A stretch of 64,000 bases of DNA from Flavobacteriaceae bacterium (GTDB lineage: Bacteria; Bacteroidota; Bacteroidia; Flavobacteriales; Flavobacteriaceae), in assembly GCA_947446635.1 (NCBI GenBank), contig CANFHF010000010.1:1-64000 (forward strand), written 5' to 3'. Numbering within the stretch: position 1 is the stretch's first letter; each line of letters starts with the position of its first letter. Under the pieces are notes generated by a model, which was not told where the DNA came from, did not search any database, and worked only from the letters and a program-made list of their open reading frames with translations. Shown piece after piece: positions 26,562-34,104 of the stretch. A program made the translations under genes and the position numbers.

Positions 26562-29525
26562 TTAAAATCCAGCTTTTAAACCGAAAATAAATGTTCGTAC
26601 TTGAGGATAGGTGCCATAATCAATACCTTGTCCCGTTCCTGTATTTCCTCCAAAAGCACTAACTTCTGGATCAAATCCTGAATATTTCGTCCAAGTAATT
26701 AGATTTTGCCCTGTGGCATATAATTTTAAAGAACTTAGGCCTAAAAACAATTTTTTAAAATTATAGCCTAAGGTCGCCGCTTTAATCCGAATGTATGATC
26801 CATCTTCAATCCACCGGGTAGAGTTTGCGGTTGCGGCAATTCCTTGAAAATTAGTTGGCCCTGCTTTAGGAACATCGGTTATTTGTCCCACAGTGGTCCA
26901 CCTGTCTAAAACAGCAACTGATTGGTTTTTGTTGTCCTTCATTCCTTCTAAATCAATGCGAGAGGCATTGAAAATATCGTTTCCTTGACTACTAGTTACT
27001 AGGACATCTAGCAAAAATCCTTTATAAGAAAAGGTGTTAGTGATGCCAAAAGTATATTTTGGCATGGCATTTCCAATTATGGTTTGATCACTCCCAGGTT
27101 TAATAAAACCATCTACATTAAGGTCTTTAAATTCTAAAATTCCAGTTGTTGAATTTACTTCTTTCACCACATAACCATAAAAATTACCCAAAGATTGCCC
27201 TTTTACTATTTTATTTACGTTGGCATATCCTTTGTAAATTACATCAGAATATTTTCCCATTTCCAATACTTTATTTTCAATAAAGGAAATATTAAAGTTT
27301 GTGTTCCAGTTGAAATCGCCTTTAATATTAGTTGTGCTTAATGCCAATTCCAATCCTTTGTTTTCAAGTTTTCCTCCATTATATAAATAGGGGATATTGA
27401 AAACACTAACATTATTAAATAAATTAGAAGTTATTTTTTTGAAGGCGTCAAGATTTAATCTTACCCGATTATTTAGCAAGGACAAATCTAATCCCACATT
27501 GAAATCGGAGGTGGTTTCCCAAGTTAAATCGGTGTTGATATAGTTTTGTAAGGTTCCGTGATCGTCACCAAGTAATCCAAATGAGGAATATTCGCTAACG
27601 CCATTAATATTACCTGATTGACCCCAGCCACCTCTTATTTTTAATTCTGAAATGATACGGTTGTTTTTTAGAATATTTTCGTTTGATACAATCCAAGCTG
27701 CGGAAACCCCAGGAAAGTAACCCCATTTATGATTTTTAGCCAATTGAGACGCTCCGCTGTTTCTATAGACCATATTCAAAATATACTTTTCTTTGAAATT
27801 ATAAGTGACTCTACCAAAATAGGAAATATAATTTTTTTCTCTTGCAATGGTGTCTGAAGACTGTCGGTTTAAAAACATCATTTGTGAAATATCCAATTTC
27901 CTTAAATCGGTTGCGAAACCGGTTCCTTCAATTTTCAGTTGGTCATATCGTTGTTTTTGAATGCTACTTCCCGCCATTAAACTAATATCATGATTACTGG
28001 ATTTTATAGCATAATTTAAAGTGTTTTCTATATTCCAATTCCTATTTACAGCGTTGTGTTCTCGGCCAATCCCTTTCGTATTGGCTGGGTTAGAAGCTTC
28101 TCCACGACCATAATTAGATCGGTAACTATCTACAAAAAAATCGTAAACACTTTTATAAAGATCTACGGATGATGCAGGTTTCCATATTAAGTTTTTAGCC
28201 AAGGTAATATCAAGGCTTAAATTAGCCAAATATCGAATGGTTTTGTTGTCTTCTTGTCGGCTTTGAAAAGAAATCGGATTTTCTAATGAAGCTACTGGAT
28301 TGGCAGCAAATTGACCTGGTTCTTGACCATTAGCCACGGCTCCACCTACAAGCCCATCTGCATAAATGGGTAAGAAAGCTGGAGTTGTTAAGGCGCTTAA
28401 AATAACACCGCCTTGATTGGCGCTATTGTTGTCGCTAGTGTTGTTCAGCATTGTCTGAATTAGATTCATATTGACATGGGCTTTCAGCCAAGGCGCTGCA
28501 TTCACATCTACGTTTACTCTTCCGGACAATCTAGAGAAATTAGAAGGCGATACAATTCCTTTGGTGTCTTGATAGCCTAATGAGGCAAATGCCTTTATGT
28601 CTTCGCTTCCTCCTGAGTATGAAAAATCATAGTTTTTATCTATTCCAGTTTGAAACACTAAATCTCGCCAATTGCTATTTATTCCGACATATTTAGGATC
28701 ATCTATATAGCCAACATATCCTGTAGAAATACCGCTCATTAATGTTCTGTATTGTTCTGTATTCAAAACACTAATGTTTTTTACAATTTTTGAATTTCCT
28801 AAATAAGATGTAAAACTGAAGGTGTTTTTATTGACTTTTCCTCTTTTTGTAGTGATAATTACAACGCCTGCGCTTCCATTAACACCGTAAATTGCCGTAG
28901 CAGTTGCATCTTTTAATATTTGGATGTCTACAATGTCATCCGTGCTAATACCAGTACTGTCATAGGTTTGAACGCCATCAATAACAAACATTGGATTGTT
29001 CCCAGAATTGATAGAGCTTAAACCACGAATTCTAATATCTAAACCAACTCCTGGTTTTCCTGAAGGCTGGATCACGTTTACCCCAGCCGCATTTCCTTGT
29101 AAAGCTTGACCAACATTAAATAACGGACGGTCATCAAAGGCTTCTGATCGAACGGTTGAAATGGCATTGGTGATATTCTTTTTCTTTTGTGTGCCGTATC
29201 CAACGTTGATGACAACTTCTTCTAATTTATTGGTTTCTTCGGTAAGTGATATATTTAGTGTTTGTGATTTAGTCACTTTTACCTCTTTAGAAACAGATCC
29301 AATATTTGAAAATAGTATAATATCGTTTGCGTTTACTTTTATAGAATAATTCCCATCTAAACTAGAGGAAACGCCTTTTTTACTATTTTTAATACTAACA
29401 TTCGCACCTGGAATGCCTAATTTTGTTTTAGAGTCAGATACAATTCCTTTAATTTCAATTGTTTGCGAATTTGCAAAAGCAACAATAAAAAGAAAAAGTA
29501 ACCCTAGATAATTTTTAAATTTCAT
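26562..29525 (-). CDS. SusC/RagA-family TonB-linked outer-membrane transporter
   Basis: 987-aa outer-membrane porin that imports oligosaccharides with energy from TonB. Signal peptide ends at AFANSQ. A carboxypeptidase-like regulatory domain covers about 22-100 (GIVSDSKTKLGIPGANVSIKN). The plug at about 105-230 has the SusC signature NVIQPSGKPGVGLDIRIRG and VDIQILKDATATAIYGVNGSAGVVIITTK. The barrel runs to the final aromatic GLKAGF. The leader is long (about 290 nt from the predicted promoter in the 29824 repeat) and holds a 30-codon ORF. Confidence 0.96.
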   Translation of the reverse strand: MKFKNYLGLLFLFIVAFANSQTIEIKGIVSDSKTKLGIPGANVSIKNSKKGVSSSLDGNYSIKVNANDIILFSNIGSVSKEVKVTKSQTLNISLTEETNKLEEVVINVGYGTQKKKNITNAISTVRSEAFDDRPLFNVGQALQGNAAGVNVIQPSGKPGVGLDIRIRGLSSINSGNNPMFVIDGVQTYDSTGISTDDIVDIQILKDATATAIYGVNGSAGVVIITTKRGKVNKNTFSFTSYLGNSKIVKNISVLNTEQYRTLMSGISTGYVGYIDDPKYVGINSNWRDLVFQTGIDKNYDFSYSGGSEDIKAFASLGYQDTKGIVSPSNFSRLSGRVNVDVNAAPWLKAHVNMNLIQTMLNNTSDNNSANQGGVILSALTTPAFLPIYADGLVGGAVANGQEPGQFAANPVASLENPISFQSRQEDNKTIRYLANLSLDITLAKNLIWKPASSVDLYKSVYDFFVDSYRSNYGRGEASNPANTKGIGREHNAVNRNWNIENTLNYAIKSSNHDISLMAGSSIQKQRYDQLKIEGTGFATDLRKLDISQMMFLNRQSSDTIAREKNYISYFGRVTYNFKEKYILNMVYRNSGASQLAKNHKWGYFPGVSAAWIVSNENILKNNRIISELKIRGGWGQSGNINGVSEYSSFGLLGDDHGTLQNYINTDLTWETTSDFNVGLDLSLLNNRVRLNLDAFKKITSNLFNNVSVFNIPYLYNGGKLENKGLELALSTTNIKGDFNWNTNFNISFIENKVLEMGKYSDVIYKGYANVNKIVKGQSLGNFYGYVVKEVNSTTGILEFKDLNVDGFIKPGSDQTIIGNAMPKYTFGITNTFSYKGFLLDVLVTSSQGNDIFNASRIDLEGMKDNKNQSVAVLDRWTTVGQITDVPKAGPTNFQGIAATANSTRWIEDGSYIRIKAATLGYNFKKLFLGLSSLKLYATGQNLITWTKYSGFDPEVSAFGGNTGTGQGIDYGTYPQVRTFIFGLKAGF

Positions 29526-29652
29526 AATAGTTTAATTTTGGTTTTTTTTGGATTAATTCATTTGACAATGGTTTTGATTCTGTTCTTGTGAAACAACTAT
29601 TCTAGTCCGTTTCTAATGCCGAGTTCTGTTCAATATTCTATAAAATGCTTTT

Positions 29653-29745
29653 TTATGAGATGAGAAGAAATACAACCCAAGTCCCTATGAGGCTAATTAT
29701 CGCCCAGGAACAAACTTCAACCCACATCTCATCTGAATTTCTCAT
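29653..29745 (-). CDS. Possible 30-aa membrane peptide in the susC leader
   Basis: Too short for the ORF track. ATG at 29745 to TAA at 29653 encodes MRNSDEMWVEVCSWAIISLI followed by GTWVVFLLIS. It has a polar, acidic N-terminus and a single hydrophobic stretch long enough to span a membrane. It lies between the predicted susC promoter and the susC start on the same strand. No homolog is recognised and chance cannot be excluded. Confidence 0.35.
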   Translation of the reverse strand: MRNSDEMWVEVCSWAIISLIGTWVVFLLIS

Positions 29746-29823
29746 ATTTTTTCATTTTTAAATTCAATGACTGCTTCATTATTATTCTCATATATATGAA
29801 ATAGACAGCAATCCCTTGCGGTA

Positions 29824-29958
29824 CAATATTAGCCTTTGTTTAACTATAAAGGCAGTAAGTTTACTACACTTGAATTACGCTAGTAAAAACAGACTCATTA
29901 CTTGTTGATTACTTTTATTTTTTTAAATAATTGTTTTTCAATACTTTAATTCAAAATA
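29824..29958 (-). promoter_or_regulatory. Control repeat, copy A, upstream of susC
   Basis: About 135 bases nearly the same as copy B at 33884-34015. Shared blocks include CACTACACTTGAATTACGCTAG, TGTTGATTACTTTT and TTTAAATAATTGTTTTTCAATA. On the minus strand it ends in TAATATTG, close to the TAnnTTTG -7 consensus, in the direction of susC. Copy A also has GCCTTT-N10-AAAGGC just upstream of that element, a possible operator dyad that copy B lacks. Confidence 0.8.
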
Positions 29959-30065
29959 GGCTAATAAAAAAATAATTTCATTTTTTACCGAAAGATGAAT
30001 TTAAAACAGTTAAAAAACATCCGCCCTTTTTATTGGGGCTACAAAAATACCAAGTACCATCACGA

Positions 30066-30490
30066 ATACAAGAGGGTGATATGATTATTTAATAGGAATC
30101 CAAAGATCAAAAATAATATAAAGATCAAAATCTAGAATTTGTAGACTATAACTTATAGAAAGCAGCTATTAATTTACGGAATCAAATAGATTACGATTTT
30201 AGTTTTCTTCACCGAGAATGTTATCTAGTACTGATCCAAATGAGCCACTAAAATGTTGATGAAAATTAGTGCATTTGGTTATCCCAATCATTATCAACCA
30301 TTTTAGTACAATGACTTTGAATACCATGTGGTTTTTTGGTTTGTGTAATTTAAATAAGACCTCTTTCAATAGCGCTAACGATTTATGATTAAATGTCACA
30401 CTGACTACGCTAACTACGCTGATTATAATTTGTGTGTTCATTATTCATAACGATGATTTTTGTATATCGCTATTCAGGATGGGATATTAA
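30066..30490 (+). pseudogene. Decayed remnant of a second sensor-regulator gene
   Basis: Plus-strand DNA matches parts of the intact regulator at 34105-37017 in the same order. Bases 30066-30118 resemble 34921-34974 (ATACAAGA, then TATTTAATAGGAA and TCAAAAATAAT). Bases 30133-30278 resemble 36065-36222, including TTACGATTTxAGTTTTCTTCACC and TTGATGAAAATTxGTxCxTTTGG, i.e. the triple-Tyr domain. A weaker match to the C-terminal DDNFISFLES codons may lie at 30445-30490. Stops, frameshifts and large deletions rule out a product. It sits next to control repeat copy A just as the intact gene sits next to copy B. Confidence 0.75.
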
Positions 30491-30496
30491 TAAACA

Positions 30497-30527
30497 AAAA
30501 AAAGGCTGTCCTTTCGGACAGCCTTTC
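30497..30527 (-). terminator. Terminator of the 1081-aa T9SS cargo gene
   Basis: AAAGGCTGTCC-GAAA-GGACAGCCTTT is a perfect 11-bp stem on the minus strand followed by TTTTTGTTTA. It lies about 30 bases past the stop codon of the cargo gene. Confidence 0.9.
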
Positions 30528-30555
30528 TCTTTTAATAAGAGTATCTAGGATACGA

Positions 30556-33500
30556 TTATTTTTTAATCAATCGTAGTGTTTTAACTTGTGCATCTTGAGT
30601 TACAATTACATTGTAAATACCTCGAGCATAGTTAGCCCCTATTTGAGAATCAGATTTTAGCTGACGTTGTTCGATTGAACGACCCAACATATCATAAACC
30701 TGTACTCCAAATGGTTTTCTATTACTAGAATTAATTTTAAATCCTTCAGTAGATGGATTTGGATAAGCCACCACTTTGAATACACTAGCAACTGGCGCCA
30801 CTTTTGCTCCAGCAGCACAAGTCACAAGTTCTGTCAATTTCAATACTGTACCTTTTGCAGTTTGTCCTGCACCATTGATAGATTTGATATCTAGTGTCAA
30901 TTTTGTTGAAACACTTACACTTGCATAAACAACTTTAAATGTCAAATCAGAGGTAGTTAAGATATTTGCCGAAGCACCTGAAACACCATTATCAGAAGTA
31001 ACAGTAGATCCAACAGGTCCTGTAATTAAATACTTAATAGCTTTTGCATTTGCTGTAATGGTATAGTTAAATCCTGTACCTATATTACAAACACTAAGTG
31101 AACCTGTAACTTTAGGCGCTGTTGGTAACACTCTTTTTAAAGGCAATACTTTAGCAACTGAAGTTCCTGCTCCGTTTACAGCATGCGCATTGATGACCAA
31201 TGACGTAGTAGCTGGAAGAACGTTTTTTAAATTTACGTGTATCACATTAGAAGTACTTGTATAAAACCCTGTTTGAGCATTTACACAAGTTGCATCAGAT
31301 GAAATAATTGTAGTAGGAAGTACCCATTTGTATGAAGTAGGTGTTAATCCTGCTGTAGTAGCCGGTGTAGCAGTCAAGGTAAGCTCTGTGTCAACTCCAG
31401 AATATAAACTTACATCAGTAATTGCTGTAGTTGCAGTACCATTAGTAAGTACTAAAGTTTTTAATACAGCTGGTATAGCTCTTGTAAAAGCAACACTTTC
31501 TCCATTAAGTAATGAACCACAACCCAAAGCATTAAATGACTTAACAGTAACCTTAGCATACGCTGTGTTTAAATCAGACGCACTAAACTTAACATAGATA
31601 AATGCATCAGTACTAGTTGTACTAGAGTTAGTACCTACACCATTTGCAGCAGTTCTAACAATTCCAGTAGGCAATGTCCAATCATAAGAACTTGCTCCAG
31701 CAGTAGCTGTTAATGTTAATGCTGTATTAGTTCCAACATAACATCCTACGGCAGTAATTGCTGTAGTTGCAGTACCATTAGTAAGTTTTAAAGCTCCTGA
31801 TTTAGCTTTTAAAGCAAGTCCTGTAACTGTTACCAAAAGTCTTGGACTTTCTGTTCCAGCACCTAACTTTTGAGAAACATAATATTTCACAGCTTTTGCA
31901 GTTGCCAAAGGAGCAGTAGGAAGCGCAGTTACTCCTGTTAAAGTAGTATACCATTTTAAAGAGTATCCTGAAAGTGCAGTAGCTGCTCCAGTAACTGGAG
32001 AACCAACACATGCACCTGCACCTGCAGTAGGAGCAGCTGGGGTTGTACCCTCGTCTACTGTCCCATTACAGTTGTCATCAATTCCGTTAGCTGTGTCTGT
32101 AGCACCTGGGTGTACAGCAGCTTTAGTATCATCGCAATCAGTATTGTTTGCTGAATATCCTGCATGAGTTCCTGAAGTATAAAATACAACAACATCAGCA
32201 GCAACATCACCATAACCATCAGCATCAGCATCAGCATAATAACTAAAAACAGCAGATGTAGCGAAATTATAAGCTAATGTGTTTCTATTAAAAGAAATGT
32301 CATAAACCCCTGAAGGTACAACTATATTACTTTCACCACCACCAGTTCCTATTGGAAATAAACATGGTTTTACACTTCCTCCAAAAGAATGAGCCCAATC
32401 ATGGTTGTCTCTGAATTTTACATCACCTGCTAAAACTTGATGCATAACAGAATAATTGATTCCGTCAGTAGAAGTTAAATCGATATCTGGACCACCATTA
32501 CCCCAATCATTGTGTCCTCCAATCATTGAAACGGTTATATTACTAAAGCTATATACTCCAGTACTTACTGTGAAATCTACATTATAAACAGCTTCAGTAA
32601 GTGAAATAAGAGCTCCGTTTTGAGTTCCAGTTCCCGAAAGAGATGCACTTGACCATTGGTTTTCTGTTCCGTCTTGGATAAATTTTGCAGTATCGGCACC
32701 ACATACTAAACTTTTTGTAGAATAATGCTCTCCGTCTGTAGTGTCTAATGCTATATCAGTCGCTCCAATTGCAGCTCCTGAAACTTTAATTATTGGATAA
32801 GGAGCTAATAATGTAAAAGCATATTCTCCAGTACTTCTATTAAAAGCTATATCATATCTTCCAAATTCAATTACCAAATCTTTAGATGAGCCAGAATTTA
32901 TTGCGATTCCTGAAGCTTCAGGAATGTTATTAAACTCTTCTGTCTTTCCAAATTGTACATTCCAACTATGATTGTCAGTAATTTTAAAGTGACAATACGG
33001 ATCTCCCCATGCAGATTTAAAAGTGTAGTTTGATCTGGTAAAATGTACCCCATCGGTTGTTGCTAAATCAACAGTTCCACCCCAACCACTTCCAACGAAG
33101 TTACCAATCATCCCTACAACAACTGGTTCAAAAACGAATTCTGGATTGCTGCTTCTGGTGAAGAAAACGTTATACGTTCCTGCAGGTACAGGAATTGAAG
33201 CTCCTGCTACAACTGGTCCTTCAGGAAAAGGGCCTCCCCATGTAAGATTTGTTCCAGCTTGAGCAAATGCACCATCTCCTCCTCCAAAAGTCACACTTTG
33301 CTTGTTGTAAGCAACTCCATTTGCAGTATTCATAATAATAGCTGCATCTAAACCACCTCCTGTTATGTTAACTGTAGGGTTAGGATTAACACCTGCAGTA
33401 AAAGCATACGCTTTAGTAACAATATTATAAGTTACAGACCAAAATCCTGGTGTAGCTATAATATTATTATTAATAGTTGCAGTTGGGTTTGCTGGATCAA

Positions 33501-33801
33501 TAGGATCCTTCAAGGTAGTATTAGCGCCTGCAATACCATTCGGGAATCCCGGAGCAGCAGTTGCTGTGCTAAAACCATTAGTTAAGTCCCAATTACCATT
33601 TTCGGAAAATTTAATTTGTCCGTCATTGATAATTTCAAAATTTGTTTTGGTGAAATTCTCCCCATCAGTAGAGGTTAGTGCCACCGCTCCGGGTTGATTC
33701 CAACCCCCAGTACCCGTCCCGGTAATACTTACCGTTGTTGTTTGGGCGTTCATGCAAAGGCCAAATACCAATGCAATCAATAAATGCAATTTTTTTTTCA
33801 T
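30556..33801 (-). CDS. T9SS-secreted multidomain SusE/F-like glycan-binding protein
   Basis: 1081 aa. Signal peptide ends at CMNAQ. Residues 22-515 contain about five beta-sandwich modules of SusE/SusF type; repeated elements are VDLATTDGVHFTRSNYTF, FKITDNHSWNVQFG and YDIAFNRSTGEYAF. Residues 518-585 are a MopE-like, Asp-rich calcium-binding segment (DADADGYGD, then DCDDTKAAVHPGATD and GIDDNCNGTVDEG). Ig/PKD-like repeats follow to about 1000. The end (AYPNPSTEGF, VYDMLGRSIEQRQL, GIYNVIV, LRLIKK) is a type A T9SS sorting domain. Likely a cell-surface or released polysaccharide binder; no catalytic domain is seen. Control repeat copy B lies upstream. Confidence 0.85.
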   Translation of the reverse strand: MKKKLHLLIALVFGLCMNAQTTTVSITGTGTGGWNQPGAVALTSTDGENFTKTNFEIINDGQIKFSENGNWDLTNGFSTATAAPGFPNGIAGANTTLKDPIDPANPTATINNNIIATPGFWSVTYNIVTKAYAFTAGVNPNPTVNITGGGLDAAIIMNTANGVAYNKQSVTFGGGDGAFAQAGTNLTWGGPFPEGPVVAGASIPVPAGTYNVFFTRSSNPEFVFEPVVVGMIGNFVGSGWGGTVDLATTDGVHFTRSNYTFKSAWGDPYCHFKITDNHSWNVQFGKTEEFNNIPEASGIAINSGSSKDLVIEFGRYDIAFNRSTGEYAFTLLAPYPIIKVSGAAIGATDIALDTTDGEHYSTKSLVCGADTAKFIQDGTENQWSSASLSGTGTQNGALISLTEAVYNVDFTVSTGVYSFSNITVSMIGGHNDWGNGGPDIDLTSTDGINYSVMHQVLAGDVKFRDNHDWAHSFGGSVKPCLFPIGTGGGESNIVVPSGVYDISFNRNTLAYNFATSAVFSYYADADADGYGDVAADVVVFYTSGTHAGYSANNTDCDDTKAAVHPGATDTANGIDDNCNGTVDEGTTPAAPTAGAGACVGSPVTGAATALSGYSLKWYTTLTGVTALPTAPLATAKAVKYYVSQKLGAGTESPRLLVTVTGLALKAKSGALKLTNGTATTAITAVGCYVGTNTALTLTATAGASSYDWTLPTGIVRTAANGVGTNSSTTSTDAFIYVKFSASDLNTAYAKVTVKSFNALGCGSLLNGESVAFTRAIPAVLKTLVLTNGTATTAITDVSLYSGVDTELTLTATPATTAGLTPTSYKWVLPTTIISSDATCVNAQTGFYTSTSNVIHVNLKNVLPATTSLVINAHAVNGAGTSVAKVLPLKRVLPTAPKVTGSLSVCNIGTGFNYTITANAKAIKYLITGPVGSTVTSDNGVSGASANILTTSDLTFKVVYASVSVSTKLTLDIKSINGAGQTAKGTVLKLTELVTCAAGAKVAPVASVFKVVAYPNPSTEGFKINSSNRKPFGVQVYDMLGRSIEQRQLKSDSQIGANYARGIYNVIVTQDAQVKTLRLIKK

Positions 33802-33883
33802 AATAAATAATTTAAGTTAAAAATAGGTTAGTGATTCATAATCGTCCTCGTACGTATGTAAAATAAACGGTATGATATCATTG

Positions 33884-34015
33884 CAATATTAGGATTTGTT
33901 TAACTACAACAACGTAAGGGCACTACACTTGAATTACGCTAGAAAAAAAAATCGCTACGTGTTGATTACTTTTTTTTTTTTAAATAATTGTTTTTCAATA
34001 GTTTAATTTAAAATA
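33884..34015 (-). promoter_or_regulatory. Control repeat, copy B, between the cargo gene and the regulator
   Basis: Second copy of the element at 29824-29958, in the same orientation and again ending in TAATATTG on the minus strand, about 80 bases before the cargo start. It fills most of the 303-base divergent spacer. On the plus strand, TACATTTG at 34047-34054 is a -7-like element for the regulator. Homology with copy A continues, more weakly, toward the regulator start (TTTTACC, AATTTAAA). Confidence 0.8.
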
Positions 34016-34104
34016 TAATTAAATGATATCTTAAATTAATAAAGAGTACATTTGTTTTACCTACAGAATTAATTTAAACCCGATTAAACAAAATATCCCC
34101 AGAT

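Larger units (their letters stand above)
29526..30555. other. 1-kb region between susC and the T9SS cargo gene
   Basis: No conventional gene is present. From left to right it holds the susC leader with the 30-codon ORF, the first copy of the ~135-bp control repeat, decayed remnants of a sensor-regulator on the plus strand, and the terminator of the 1081-aa gene. The track's 80-aa minus-strand ORF at 30199-30441 is antisense to the decayed regulator and is not accepted. Confidence 0.8.

Noticed and set aside
30199-30441. 80-aa minus-strand ORF in the susC/cargo spacer
   Set aside because: It runs antisense through plus-strand DNA that aligns with the triple-Tyr domain of the intact regulator, and its product resembles nothing known. 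It is a by-product of the decayed gene.
31425-31790. Repeated DNA words inside the 1081-aa gene (GTAGTTGCAGTACCATTAGTAAG twice), considered as a separate repeat element
   Set aside because: They encode equivalent strands of adjacent Ig-like modules and are explained by domain duplication in the protein.
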